A stretch of 64,000 bases of DNA from Nocardioides sp. (GCA_030698375.1 JAUYLL010000106.1:1-64000), one strand, 5' to 3'; positions 27,289-36,470 are shown, counted from the stretch's first letter. Program-made: numbers and translations. Notes: a model not told the origin generated them from the sequence alone.

Positions 27289-28458
27289 TCAGCTCTCCCA
27301 GCCGGCGACGGTCCCGTCCTCGGTCCACTGCAGGTAGGTGGCCTTGGACTCCATCCGTGCCTGACCACCCTCGTAAGTCACGGGGCCGTAGACCGTCTCG
27401 ATGCTCGATACCTCGGAGAGCGCCTTGGCCACGGCCTCGGGGTCGCCGCTGCCGGCGTTCTTCATCGCCTCGGCCACGAGCCACATAGCGGTGTAGCCCT
27501 GAGCCCCGTACATGTCGGGAAGGGAGCCGTGCTCGTCCTGGTAGAGCTCTACGAACTGGCTGGCCATGTCGTTCTCGGTGAGCTCGGCGTGGAAGGGCGC
27601 GAAGAAGATCGTGTCGCGGAGGCCGCCACCGGAGGTCTCATACAGCTCCTCGCTGTCGACGCCGTAGTTGGCCAGGATCGGCTTCTCATAGCCGCGCTCC
27701 CGCAGGGCCCGAGCCATAAGGGCCGAAGGCGTGCCCAGCATCGAGCTCACCACCGCGTCGGGGTCGAGCGACTGGATCTCGGTGGCGGCCTGGGTGAAGT
27801 TCGTGTCCGCGGACTGTGTGTTGATCCGCTTCACTACGTTGACGCCGTTGCGCTCGAGCGCTGCCTCCCAGATGTCGGCGTCTTCAACCATGCCGTCGTT
27901 GTCCGCCGTCACGACGAGGACGGCGCTCTCCACGCCTTCGGCCGGCACGACGTCGTCGATGAACTGGTCGTAGAGCCCTCCCGGCTCCGACGGGATGATC
28001 ACGGGGCGAAAGATGTGCGGAGGCTCGGCTAGTCCCGGCAGGATGGCCGAGGTGACAATCCCCGGCACGTTGGACTGCTGGATCACGGGTGCGAGGGCAC
28101 CCGCCTCGGATGACAGCCCGCAGCACAGGATCGCGCTGGCACCGTCCGCGACGTACTGGCGGTACTGCGCGATGGCCTGGGCGGGGTCGGTCTTGATGTC
28201 GCCCGACTTGAGCTCGATCTCGATGCCCTCGCCGAGGAACTCGCTCTCGTTGATCTCCTTCACCGCGAGCTCGGCGCCCTCGACGATCGGCACCCCGGCG
28301 AAGGCAGCGGGCCCTGAGGTCAGCGCGGGGAAGCCGACGAGATACGTCGAACCCCCGCTCGAGCTCTCGGCGCTGCTGCAACCGGCGGCAGCAACCGCGA
28401 ACATGGTCGCGACGCCCGCGACGAGGATGCGACGCATCCCTCGACGATTGGTGAACAT
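27289..28458 (-). CDS. LIV-type substrate-binding lipoprotein 1
   Basis: A 389-residue periplasmic-binding-type protein. The leader MFTNRRGMRRILVAGVATMFAVAAAGCSS ends in a lipobox (AAAGC), so it is anchored outside the membrane. FAGVPIVEGAELAVKEIN and AILCCGLSSEAGALAPVIQ are the Leu/Ile/Val-binding fold's ligand region. It shares the pattern with the protein encoded at 29268, which has the same GPAAFAGVP and CCGLSSEAGAL-like block (CCTLGSEAGAL). It delivers the substrate to the permeases encoded at 15-16.8 kb, about 11 kb away. Confidence 0.9.
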   Translation of the reverse strand: MFTNRRGMRRILVAGVATMFAVAAAGCSSAESSSGGSTYLVGFPALTSGPAAFAGVPIVEGAELAVKEINESEFLGEGIEIELKSGDIKTDPAQAIAQYRQYVADGASAILCCGLSSEAGALAPVIQQSNVPGIVTSAILPGLAEPPHIFRPVIIPSEPGGLYDQFIDDVVPAEGVESAVLVVTADNDGMVEDADIWEAALERNGVNVVKRINTQSADTNFTQAATEIQSLDPDAVVSSMLGTPSALMARALRERGYEKPILANYGVDSEELYETSGGGLRDTIFFAPFHAELTENDMASQFVELYQDEHGSLPDMYGAQGYTAMWLVAEAMKNAGSGDPEAVAKALSEVSSIETVYGPVTYEGGQARMESKATYLQWTEDGTVAGWES

Positions 28459-28618
28459 AGGTTTTCCTTCTTTCGACTGTGTGGTTGAGATGAATTGCCA
28501 TACCTGCGGCTCATGGCGTTGCGACTACGTGTCTCGGGTCTGCTCCCCACCCCCAGTCACGTGGTTGTGCAGGTCCGAGTTCGTGGTGGACAGGCAGGAG
28601 CGGCAGCCCACTGCCCGA

Positions 28619-29245
28619 TCACTCCGCACCGTTGCCGCCGGCTCGGAACTCGTCGAGGAGCGCGTAGGACGGGTCGCGGGCGTTCCGGGATCCGAGGCGG
28701 AGCGTCTCTCGCGGCTTACCGAAGACGTCCCAGTACTCCGGAGTCGGCAGTTCTACCCGCGAGGCGTCGAAGATCAGGGTCCTCGCGGCGATCCGCCACT
28801 CACCGCTCCGCTTTGCAAAGGTGTCGAGGTAGCGCCCCGCGACCGGGACCTCGAACTCGACACCATCCTTGACCAGCCGCTGCCAGACGAGGACCAAGGA
28901 CTCGACGAACGCCCGGTTCCCGTCGAGCTCGATCGAGATATTCGAGACCGCGTGCCACATCATCGGGATTCCTGGCGTCTCGGCGAACTGGATCGGCCCT
29001 CGGCGCTCGAGAAACTTCTTGGCAGAACCAACGAATCCGCCGTGGTCCTCAGTGGCGTCTTCGTGGTAGCAGGTCGCGGCGAGCTTGGAGTCGCCCCGGT
29101 CCGATGCTCGCGCGAGCCGGCAAATCACCCGAGTGATCTCTCGCTCGGCGATCAGTGACCGGAGCAGCGCGACCTCGCTCTTCGTGATCGCGGAGCCCTC
29201 GTCGTAGGTCACGGCTGCCCCGTTTCGCCCGACGCTTCTCGGCAT
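28619..29245 (-). CDS. NTF2/SnoaL-fold protein
   Basis: A 208-residue SnoaL-like protein. EREITRVICRLARASDRGDSKLAATCYHEDATEDHGGF is the classical NTF2-fold first helices and strand, GNRAFVESLVLVWQRL and VAGRYLDTFAKRSGEWRIAARTLIFDASRV the beta-sheet. Family members act as small hydratases, isomerases or dehydratases on ring compounds. The ATG at 29245 is preferred; GGAGG is about 13 nt upstream, so a GTG at 29278 remains possible. It lies 22 nt after the second binding-protein gene. Confidence 0.78.
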   Translation of the reverse strand: MPRSVGRNGAAVTYDEGSAITKSEVALLRSLIAEREITRVICRLARASDRGDSKLAATCYHEDATEDHGGFVGSAKKFLERRGPIQFAETPGIPMMWHAVSNISIELDGNRAFVESLVLVWQRLVKDGVEFEVPVAGRYLDTFAKRSGEWRIAARTLIFDASRVELPTPEYWDVFGKPRETLRLGSRNARDPSYALLDEFRAGGNGAE

Positions 29246-29267
29246 TGCGCTCGGAGGTCCTCCACGG

Positions 29268-30449
29268 CTAGCTCGCACTCGGGTTCCACTCGGTAATGGC
29301 GCCGCCGGCCCCCCACACCAGGTGGCGGGCGGGGTCCTGGACCTGGGCCTGACCGTCGGCGAACTCGAGCTCGCCGTACACGCTCTGCATGCCGGTCAGG
29401 GCGGACAGGGCGGCGCCGACGTCGTCCGGGTCGTGGCTCTCGGCGTCGGCGATCGCGGTGATTAGCATCTGTGCGGCCGTGTACCCGTGCGCCGCGAACA
29501 TGTCCGGCTTCGACCCGTAGGCCGCCTCGTAGTCCTCTGCAAAGGCTCCTCCGGCGTCGTTGACCGGGAAGTCCGCGTGATAGGGCGTGGGGAAGATGGT
29601 GCCTTCCATCTGGCCGGCAGAGGCCTCGTATGCTGGCGCACTGTCGGCCCCGACGTTCGACACGATCGGGCGGTCGTAGCCACGCTCCCGCAGCGATCGC
29701 GCCAGCGCCGCCGTGGAGGAGCCGATGGTGCTGGCGACCACGACATCCGGTTTGTTGGCAACGATGCCTGTGGCCACGCTGGTGAACGACGTTTCGGCGG
29801 TACCGGCGTTCACCGTGTCGAGGATGCGGACGCCGTTCCGCTCGAGCGCATCGGCGTACACGCGAGAGTCCTGAACCATGGCGTCGTTGTCGTCGTTCAC
29901 GACGATCACGGCCGTCGAGAAGTCGCTCCCGCTCAGGACGGCGTCGAGGAACTTGTCGTAGATGCCGCCCGGGTTCGAGGGGACCTCGAACGGACGGAAA
30001 AGGTGCGGCGGGTTCGCCAGACCCTCAAGGATCGACACCGTGACCACGCCGGGGGTGAGCGACTGTGACATGACTGGCCGCAGGGCCCCCGCTTCGCTGC
30101 CCAGCGTGCAGCACAGCACGCCGGCGGCGCCGTCATTGTCGAACTGGCGGTAGGCCGCGATGGCGGCCGCCGGATCGGCGGCTACGTCGACGACCTCGAG
30201 GTCGAGTTCGACGCCCTCACCCAGCGCCGCCTCGTCGTTCGCCTGCTTCACGGCGAGCTCGATGCCCTGCTCCACGGGCACCCCCGCGAAGGCGGCGGGT
30301 CCCGACGTGCTGATGGCAGCCCCGATGAGCACGCGCTTGATGGGCCCACCGTCGCCGGCGCCGTCGGAGCCGCAGCCGGCTAGCAGGAGCCCCAGGGTCG
30401 CGGTGGCCGCGAGGACGGTGCCACGAGATCGTCGGACGGCGGGGTGCAT
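29268..30449 (-). CDS. LIV-type substrate-binding lipoprotein 2
   Basis: A 393-residue binding protein. The ATG at 30449 (MHPAVRRSRG) follows AGGAGG by 7 nt. The signal MHPAVRRSRGTVLAATATLG ends with lipobox LLAGC. GPAAFAGVPVEQGIELAVKQAN and LCCTLGSEAGALRPVMSQ are the shared ligand-fold blocks with the 27289 product. The two proteins are clear paralogues, so the importer may accept two related ligands. First gene of the long operon controlled by the operator at 30470. Confidence 0.9.
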   Translation of the reverse strand: MHPAVRRSRGTVLAATATLGLLLAGCGSDGAGDGGPIKRVLIGAAISTSGPAAFAGVPVEQGIELAVKQANDEAALGEGVELDLEVVDVAADPAAAIAAYRQFDNDGAAGVLCCTLGSEAGALRPVMSQSLTPGVVTVSILEGLANPPHLFRPFEVPSNPGGIYDKFLDAVLSGSDFSTAVIVVNDDNDAMVQDSRVYADALERNGVRILDTVNAGTAETSFTSVATGIVANKPDVVVASTIGSSTAALARSLRERGYDRPIVSNVGADSAPAYEASAGQMEGTIFPTPYHADFPVNDAGGAFAEDYEAAYGSKPDMFAAHGYTAAQMLITAIADAESHDPDDVGAALSALTGMQSVYGELEFADGQAQVQDPARHLVWGAGGAITEWNPSAS

Positions 30450-30469
30450 TGGAAGCCTCCTAAAAGTCA

Positions 30470-30483
30470 AGCAAGCGATTGAT
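30470..30483. promoter_or_regulatory. KstR2-like operator upstream of binding-protein/thiolase operon
   Basis: AGCAAGCGATTGAT has one mismatch to AnCAAGnnCTTGnT and begins 21 nt upstream of the binding-protein ATG. It would control up to ten genes reading leftwards to 20073. Confidence 0.6.
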
Positions 30484-30602
30484 TAAGGAGTATGGCGTGA
30501 GTCACCTCCGGCGTCAACGCCCTCCGTCAGACTTTCGGCCGAGCCGACGCGGCGACAGCCGATCCGACCTTGGACCAAGAGGCCCGGCCGGACGCGAGCA
30601 GC

Positions 30603-31565
30603 TCATAGCGGGAAGTCGTAGACGTCGAACGCGTGGAGGGTGTCGCAGTACTCCCGGACCTCGTGGATCAGCCCCGCAGGGTCGACCCGGATCACGAAGG
30701 CGTACCGGTTCTGGTAGTGCCGCCCGGTCGAGAGGCGCAGACCGTCGCCGCTCGCCTCGACCATGGCCAGCCCCGAGCCGCGGTGCGCGTCCTCGACGAG
30801 ATGGTGTCCGACGATGCTCAGCCCACCCTCGAACGCCGCCGCGAGCTCACCGATGCGCCGGCCGCGCAGGGTGACCGGGACCCGCCCGACCACGAGCTGT
30901 TCGGGGTCGAGGTTCACTGGTGCGCCCGGGTCCGACCACCGCCGGTCCCGCCCGCCGTCGGCCCACCAGGTGGCATTCGGCGTGAACAGACCCAGGAAGG
31001 TCTCGACATCGGCGGCGCTGATCGCCGCGAGCATGCGCAGGGCAGCCCGGCCCGCCGGCGTGGTCGGCTTGGGTGAGGGCAGGGGCGGCGGGACCGCCAC
31101 GCTCGTGCGGCGGTCGAGGTTCCGGCCCTCGAAGACGTCCGCCGAGTGTCGGGTGTCGAGGTACTCACGGATCTGCGTCACCCTTCCGCCGTCGACGGAC
31201 ACGATGAAGCAGTACGTGTTCCGGTAGGGCCGCTGGCCCTTGAAGAGCCCTGCGCCACGGACCTCGAGCACCGCATGACCGTCGGAGGCGAAGGCGCGGG
31301 TGACGATCTGGCGGACGCCCCTGGGGAAGCGGGCCGGCAGCCCCGCGAGCAGGTCGCACTTGGCCTGGACGTCCATCTCCCCGTGCAGCGGCCACGGCCG
31401 GTCCTCACCCGGGTCGGTCCCGTGGACCCCACTGAGCCGGTCTAGGCCGGTGTCGACCCACCAGGTCGCGCCCGGCGCCATGCACGCGCGTACCGCCTCG
31501 GCGTCGTTGGCGTCCAGGGCGGACATGAAACCGAGGGCGACCTCGAGGGTCTCGTCGCGCGCCAT
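30603..31565 (-). CDS. Tandem NTF2/SnoaL-fold protein
   Basis: A 320-residue protein made of two NTF2-like domains (about residues 5-145 and 168-318). Each has the helix pattern (ALGFMSALDANDAEAVRACMAPGATWWVD; ALRMLAAISAADVETFLGLFTPNATWWADGG) and ends with a matching strand block (RNTYCFIVSVDGGRVTQIREYLDTRHSADVF; QNRYAFVIRVDPAGLIHEVREYCDTLHAFDVYDF). The REYxDTxHAxDVx end is conserved in both. It is the last gene of the TetR operon. The reaction is unknown. Confidence 0.8.
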   Translation of the reverse strand: MARDETLEVALGFMSALDANDAEAVRACMAPGATWWVDTGLDRLSGVHGTDPGEDRPWPLHGEMDVQAKCDLLAGLPARFPRGVRQIVTRAFASDGHAVLEVRGAGLFKGQRPYRNTYCFIVSVDGGRVTQIREYLDTRHSADVFEGRNLDRRTSVAVPPPLPSPKPTTPAGRAALRMLAAISAADVETFLGLFTPNATWWADGGRDRRWSDPGAPVNLDPEQLVVGRVPVTLRGRRIGELAAAFEGGLSIVGHHLVEDAHRGSGLAMVEASGDGLRLSTGRHYQNRYAFVIRVDPAGLIHEVREYCDTLHAFDVYDFPL

Positions 31566-31577
31566 GACCCACTGACC

Positions 31578-32441
31578 TCAGGCGTCCTGGGGGGCGGGGC
31601 GGAGTATGAAGACGCCGCGGTCCAGCACCGGGTCGCCCGCCTCGTTCAGGGTGCGGAAGAGGATGGCGTCGCCCTCTCGCCACGCTCTCACCGTGAGAGC
31701 GTCCCCGGGGAGCACGGGCCGGGTGAAGCGGCCGGCCATCGAGGCGAGTAGGTCGGCATCCCCGCCGGCGAACTCGTTGATCAGCAGCCGTGCCGTGTAG
31801 CCATAGGTGCACAGCCCGTGCAGGATCGGCCGCGGGAACCCGCCGCGGGCGGCGAACACCGGGTCCGAGTGCAGCGGGTTCCGGTCACCGGTGAGCCGGT
31901 AGAGCAGCGCCTGCTCGGGCCGGGTCGGCACCGTCACCTCGAGGTCGGCCGCGCGCTCGGGCAGCTCCCAGCCCGACGTGCTCCCGCGCTCACCACCGAA
32001 ACCACCCGCGCCGCCGAGGAAGGCGCCGGTGCGGCACCGCGCCAGCAGGCGCTCGGTCCCCACCTCCACCAGGGTCGTCTCGGTCCACACGATTGCGTCG
32101 CGTCCCTTGTCCCAGATGTCCACGACGGTGACGGTCGCCTGCGCCCCTCCCGCGGCCGGCAGGGGCCCGGGCAGGTACATCTCCTGCTCGGCGTGGACCG
32201 CGCGCGTGGGGTCGTACTCCCCGACGTCGGGGATGCCCACGCCAAAGCCGAGCACCACCGCGAAGCTGGGCACGACCTGTTGCTCCACTCCGTCCGAGTT
32301 CTCCGTGGTGAAGACGAGCTCGGCAAGCGGGTCCTGCTGGCCGGCGCCGACGGCCAGCGCGTAGAGGAGCGAGTCCCGTTCGGTCCAGGTGACCTCCCAC
32401 GGTCCGACGGTCGTCCCGACACGCGACGGGTCTACAGGCAT
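31578..32441 (-). CDS. MaoC-type enoyl-CoA hydratase, double hot-dog
   Basis: A 287-residue MFE-2 hydratase-2-like enzyme. The C-terminal half carries the R-hydratase motif YRLTGDRNPLHSDPVFA...GFPRPILHGLCTYG, with catalytic Asp and His (NPLHSDP). The N-terminal half is the non-catalytic hot-dog that shapes the pocket. It hydrates a 2-enoyl-CoA to the (R)-3-hydroxyacyl-CoA. AGGAGG is upstream of the ATG. Combined with the MFE-2-like SDR at 12565, it gives an (R)-specific beta-oxidation route suited to bulky or branched chains. Confidence 0.9.
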   Translation of the reverse strand: MPVDPSRVGTTVGPWEVTWTERDSLLYALAVGAGQQDPLAELVFTTENSDGVEQQVVPSFAVVLGFGVGIPDVGEYDPTRAVHAEQEMYLPGPLPAAGGAQATVTVVDIWDKGRDAIVWTETTLVEVGTERLLARCRTGAFLGGAGGFGGERGSTSGWELPERAADLEVTVPTRPEQALLYRLTGDRNPLHSDPVFAARGGFPRPILHGLCTYGYTARLLINEFAGGDADLLASMAGRFTRPVLPGDALTVRAWREGDAILFRTLNEAGDPVLDRGVFILRPAPQDA

Positions 32442-32519
32442 GCGTGACCTCCTAGTAAGTGCGGCGGGGCCGCACGGGTGAGGGGCTGCGCCCCATGGGT
32501 AGCGCGCGGGCGGTCCCTC

Positions 32520-33431
32520 TCAGACCGCGAGGCGCGTGCGTGGTCCGGCCTTGAGCAGGCCCGAGGGCAGCTCGCGGCCGACGATGTGCTGCGCGAGCCC
32601 GGCGACCTCGATCATGAGGTCGAGGTCGACGCCGGTCTCCACGCCGTACTCCTGGAGGAGGTAAACCGCCTCCTCGGTGGCGATGTTGCCGCTGGCACCG
32701 GGCGCGTACGGACAGCCGCCCAACCCGCCAACACTCGCGTCGAAGCGGTCCACCCCCATCTCGAGGGCAGCGACCAGGTTGGCCATGCCGGTCCCCCGGG
32801 TGTCGTGGAAGTGCAGACCCAGCTGGATCTCCGGGCAGGCGTCGCGGAACCCGCCGACCAGGCGCCGTACTCGCGGCGGCGTGCCCATGCCGGTCGTGTC
32901 CCCGAAGCAGACGCTGTCGGCACCGAGCTCGACGGCACGCCGCGCGTAGCCGACCACCTGCGCCTCGGGGACCTCCCCCTCGTACGGGCAGCCGAAGGCG
33001 GTCGCGACGATGACCTGACAGCTCGCGCCCCGGGCGTGGGCCTCGGCGATGACCTCGCCGATAGCGTCGAGCGACTCCTCGGGCGTCCGGTTGATGTTGC
33101 GCAGGTTGTGGGTTCGCGAGGCCGAGACGACCGCCTCGATGGAAGAGAACCCCTCTTCGAGTGCCCGGCGTGCACCGACCATGTTGGGCACGAGGGCCGA
33201 GTAGAGGACGCCCTTGGCGCGGGCGATCCCCGCCCACACTTCGCCCGCGTCGGCCATCTGCGGGATCGCGCGGGGGTTCACGTAGGACACTGCCTCGATC
33301 TCGCCGACCCCGGTCTCCGCGAGAGCGTCGAGCAGCTCGATCTTCTGTGCCGTCGGGACGGGCGGCTCGTTCTGCAGGCCGTCCCGTGGGCCGACCTCGC
33401 GCAGGGTGACGTGCGCGGGAACCTCGCTCAC
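32520..33431 (-). CDS. Hydroxymethylglutaryl-CoA lyase family enzyme
   Basis: A 303-residue TIM-barrel lyase. VTLREVGPRDGLQNE has the metal- and substrate-binding RDGLQ, FHDTRGTGMANLVAAL the HxD metal site, and GGLGGCPYAPGASGNIATEE the signature with catalytic Cys. It splits HMG-CoA or a longer homologue to acetoacetate or a 3-oxo acid plus acetyl-CoA. The GTG start at 33431 overlaps the dehydrogenase stop by 4 nt. Its presence suggests the pathway generates a 3-hydroxy-3-methyl branched acyl-CoA, as in leucine or acyclic terpene catabolism. Confidence 0.9.
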   Translation of the reverse strand: MSEVPAHVTLREVGPRDGLQNEPPVPTAQKIELLDALAETGVGEIEAVSYVNPRAIPQMADAGEVWAGIARAKGVLYSALVPNMVGARRALEEGFSSIEAVVSASRTHNLRNINRTPEESLDAIGEVIAEAHARGASCQVIVATAFGCPYEGEVPEAQVVGYARRAVELGADSVCFGDTTGMGTPPRVRRLVGGFRDACPEIQLGLHFHDTRGTGMANLVAALEMGVDRFDASVGGLGGCPYAPGASGNIATEEAVYLLQEYGVETGVDLDLMIEVAGLAQHIVGRELPSGLLKAGPRTRLAV

Positions 33432-34510
33432 GCCAGCCCCCGGGCGATGGCGACGGTACGGCGGTGGGCCTGGGGCGTGCCGTACATGGCCCGGCAGGCC
33501 ATGACCCGCCTGAAGTGGTGAGTCACCTGGTGCTCCCATGTGAAGCCGATGCCGCCGTGCACCTGGATGGCCTCGCGCAGGACGTGCATCGCGCCATCGG
33601 CGGCGACGGACTTGGCCGCGGCGGCGGCGACCTCCCACCCGGGGCGTCGCTCCTGGGTCGCGCGCAGGGCATCGCGGACCGCGCTGCGGGCCAGCTCCAG
33701 CTCGGCGTACATCTCCACGATCTTGTGCTTGACCGCCTGGAAGCTCCCGATCGGGCGCCCGAACTGCTCGCGGGTCGCGGTGTATTCCCGGGCAAGGTCG
33801 AAGGCGCTCTCGGCCGCGCCGACGGCGTCCGTCGCGACGAGCACTGCCCCGACGGACCACGCCTCGGCGAGCCCGGCTGCGACCGCGGTCCCGCGTGCCA
33901 CCACCCGACCGGCTGCTCCGGAGAGCTCCAGCAGGGCGGTCCCCCGACCGGGGTCCACCGCAGTCGCCGGGGTCACCACGGCCCCGGCCACACCTGCCTC
34001 CACAGCGACGAGGACCAGTTCGTCGCCGGCGAGGGCTGGGACGAGGAACTCGCGGGCGTGGGCGCCGCTGTCGACGAAGGTACGACGCCCGGTGAGAGCG
34101 CCGTCCTCCCAGCGCACCGTGGTCGCGAGGCTCGCGCCGCGCAAGTCCTCGGTGAAGGCAGGCACCACGACACGACCTGCGGCGATGGCCGCACGCAGCC
34201 CACTGGCGTCGTCTGGGTCCACCGCAGACAGCAGGGACACCGCGGCGCCCGCGGTCGCGACGAGCGGCCCGGACCAGCCCGCGCGCCCGGTCTCCCGCAC
34301 CGCCGCACCAAGCTCGAGCAGGCCCGCGCCTTGGCCTCCGAGGTCCTCGGGCACCAGCAGACCGACCGCACCGACCTCCTCGACCAGACCCGCCCAGAGA
34401 CTCGGGAGCCCCGGCCCCAGGTCGCGGTTCTGCTCCACGGGCGCCCGCTGCTGCAGGTACTTCGCGAGCACGGGGCCGAGCTCCTCGCTCAGCACGAACG
34501 TGTCAGGCAT
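33428..34510 (-). CDS. Acyl-CoA dehydrogenase, short type
   Basis: A 360-residue acyl-CoA dehydrogenase-family protein. VPEDLGGQG opens the N-terminal domain, TREQFGRPIGSFQAVKHKIVEMYAELELARSAV the FAD region, and VHGGIGFTWEHQVTHHFRRVM the C-terminal region. GAGGAGG precedes the ATG. It is similar in layout to the short subunit at 23168, but no long partner is adjacent; the dehydrogenase at 38011 could be the partner. It lies 60 nt after the TetR stop and is thus probably co-transcribed with it. Confidence 0.88.
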   Translation of the reverse strand: MPDTFVLSEELGPVLAKYLQQRAPVEQNRDLGPGLPSLWAGLVEEVGAVGLLVPEDLGGQGAGLLELGAAVRETGRAGWSGPLVATAGAAVSLLSAVDPDDASGLRAAIAAGRVVVPAFTEDLRGASLATTVRWEDGALTGRRTFVDSGAHAREFLVPALAGDELVLVAVEAGVAGAVVTPATAVDPGRGTALLELSGAAGRVVARGTAVAAGLAEAWSVGAVLVATDAVGAAESAFDLAREYTATREQFGRPIGSFQAVKHKIVEMYAELELARSAVRDALRATQERRPGWEVAAAAAKSVAADGAMHVLREAIQVHGGIGFTWEHQVTHHFRRVMACRAMYGTPQAHRRTVAIARGLA

Positions 34511-34570
34511 GTGGCCTCCTCGGGGCGAGCGCGTGCGTGCTCCCGAGGGCCCCGGGGACCCCAGCGTGGT

Positions 34571-35200
34571 TCAGCGCGGGGAGCGGATGCCGTCGAGCAG
34601 GACCGAGCTCTGGACGGCGATGACCTCGTCGACCGTCACCTTCCCCCGCGGGTCGTACCAGCGGATGACGGCCTGGATGGCGCCCATCAGCGTCCGGTAG
34701 ACCATCCGGGTGTCCAGGTCGCCCCGGAAGACCCCGGCCTTCGTGCCGCGGTCCAGGGTCGAGAGCCAGATCTCCTCGACCTCCCGCTGACGGCGCGCGA
34801 TGCTCGCGATCGGCCGGATGTAGTGCCAGTCGTTCTGCAGGATCGTCACCTCCGAGCGGTATTGGACGACGCCGCGCAGTGCCAGCGAGATCAGCTCGTG
34901 CAACGCCTCGGCAGGGTTCTCCAGCTCGTCGGCCGCCCGCTGGTAGCCCGTGACGGTGAGGTCGAGGTAGGTGGCTAGGACCTCCTCGATCATCGCTTCC
35001 TTGGAGTCGAAGTAGTAGTAGAGACTCCCCGAGAGCATGTCGGCCTCGTCCGCGATGTCGCGGACTGTCGCATTGGAGAAGCCCTTCTCCGCGAAGACAG
35101 TCGCCGCCGCGCGGATGATGACCTCCTTGCGCGCGACCCCCGTCGGCGACCCCGTGGACCGCCGTCGCTTGGAACCCACTTGTTTCCCACTCTCCGACAT
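34571..35200 (-). CDS. TetR-family regulator, KstR2-like
   Basis: A 209-residue regulator. AAATVFAEKGFSNATVRDIADEADMLSGSLYYYFDSKEAMIEEVL is the helix-turn-helix and matches, in pattern, KstR2 of mycobacteria (AERG..ATTVRDIADGAGILSGSLYHHFASKEEMVDEVL, as I recall it). KAGVFRGDLDTRMVYRTLMGAIQAVIRWYDPRGKVTVDEV is the C-terminal domain, also KstR2-like. A KstR2-like operator (35221) begins 20 nt upstream, so autoregulation is likely. The ATG at 35200 or a GTG at 35218 may be used; neither has a strong Shine-Dalgarno site. Expected effector: a pathway acyl-CoA. Confidence 0.85.
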   Translation of the reverse strand: MSESGKQVGSKRRRSTGSPTGVARKEVIIRAAATVFAEKGFSNATVRDIADEADMLSGSLYYYFDSKEAMIEEVLATYLDLTVTGYQRAADELENPAEALHELISLALRGVVQYRSEVTILQNDWHYIRPIASIARRQREVEEIWLSTLDRGTKAGVFRGDLDTRMVYRTLMGAIQAVIRWYDPRGKVTVDEVIAVQSSVLLDGIRSPR

Positions 35201-35220
35201 GGTTCGACATGGTGGCACAT

Positions 35221-35234
35221 ATCAAGCATTTGCT
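35221..35234. promoter_or_regulatory. KstR2-like operator upstream of the TetR gene
   Basis: ATCAAGCATTTGCT has one mismatch to AnCAAGnnCTTGnT and lies directly upstream of the TetR start, implying autoregulation. Confidence 0.65.
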
Positions 35235-35276
35235 CGGATATCCGCGCCGCGCCCGGCCATTCCTCCCATGCATGGG

Positions 35277-36470
35277 CTACTCCCCCCGCAGGCGCGACGA
35301 GACGATGGTGACCGCCGAGACCAGGTCGCCAGGGCTCCCGCCCTGATTCTGCACGAGCCCGAAGCCGGAGGTGTCGACCTGGCGCTCCCCCGCCTCTCCG
35401 CGGAACTGGAGCCACATCTCGAACAGCATCCGCAGGCCGCTGGCACCGATGGGGTGACCGAAGCTCTTGAGGCCGCCGTCGATGTTCACCGGCAGTGCGC
35501 CCGTCCGGTCGTACCGACCGTCCAGGACGTCGCGCCACGCCTCGCCCGGCGCCGAGAACCCGAGCTCTTCCATCAACACCATTTCGGTCGGCGTGAAGCA
35601 GTCGTGCACCTCCGCCAGCGAAATCTCGGTGGCCGGGTCAGTGATCCCCGCCTGGTCGTACGCTGCCTGGGCCGATGCGCGCGACTCGCCGAGGTCGGAA
35701 TAGTCGTAGGCACTGTCGTTGCGACCTGTCCCGGCTCCAGCGTCCAGCGCCAGGGCATGCACGTAGAGGGGTCGGTCGGTGTACTTCAGGGCGTCCTCGG
35801 CACGGACGATGACCGCAGCGGCACCACCGTCGGCGACCCCCGAGCAGTCGAACACGCTGAGGTTCCCCGCCAATGCCGGCGCCCGGGCGATCGTCTCCTT
35901 AGAGACGGCCTTGCGGAACTGAGCGCGGGGATTCAACGCGCCGTTGCCGTGATTCTTCCAGGCGATGTGGGTCATCGCCTCCTTGATCTGCTCCGGGCTC
36001 ACGCCGTAGCGCCGGGCGTAGGCGGGCACAATCATCGAGTACATCGCGGGGGCGCTCAACACCGGCGGGGTGCCATCGTTGGGCACGCTGGGCATCTCGA
36101 GGCCGGAGTAGCCAGCGTCCTTCAGCTTCTCCCCTCCCACCGCCATCACGACGTCGTAGGCACCCGCTGACACGGCGTAGCAGGCGTTGCGGAAGGCCTC
36201 CGACCCCGTCGCGCACATGTTCTCCACCCGGGTAACCGGCTTGTGCGCCAGTGCCAGCGGACGGGTCAGTGTCAGACCGGACACGCCGGAGATCATCGAC
36301 CCCAGCCAGAACGCGTCGACCGCCTCCAACTCTAGGCCCGGGACGCTCGCGACCGCGTCCTGCGTGGCGTCGACCAACAGGTCGTCCACGGAACGGTCCC
36401 AGTGCTCGCCGAACGTCGTGCACGCCATGCCGACGATGGCGACCGGATTCCTCAGTGCGTGGACAGCCAT
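35277..36470 (-). CDS. Thiolase (acetyl-CoA acetyltransferase-like, Ltp clade)
   Basis: A 397-residue thiolase. The catalytic Cys is in RVENMCATGSEAFRNACY (about residue 86), the C-terminal His in FGHPIGASG. It begins MAVHALRNPVAIVGMACT. The ATG at 36470 shares its first base with the stop of the HMG-CoA-synthase-like fusion, so the two are coupled and probably complexed. In archaea and some bacteria a DUF35 protein bridges thiolase and HMG-CoA synthase; here that DUF35 is fused to the latter. Confidence 0.9.
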   Translation of the reverse strand: MAVHALRNPVAIVGMACTTFGEHWDRSVDDLLVDATQDAVASVPGLELEAVDAFWLGSMISGVSGLTLTRPLALAHKPVTRVENMCATGSEAFRNACYAVSAGAYDVVMAVGGEKLKDAGYSGLEMPSVPNDGTPPVLSAPAMYSMIVPAYARRYGVSPEQIKEAMTHIAWKNHGNGALNPRAQFRKAVSKETIARAPALAGNLSVFDCSGVADGGAAAVIVRAEDALKYTDRPLYVHALALDAGAGTGRNDSAYDYSDLGESRASAQAAYDQAGITDPATEISLAEVHDCFTPTEMVLMEELGFSAPGEAWRDVLDGRYDRTGALPVNIDGGLKSFGHPIGASGLRMLFEMWLQFRGEAGERQVDTSGFGLVQNQGGSPGDLVSAVTIVSSRLRGE

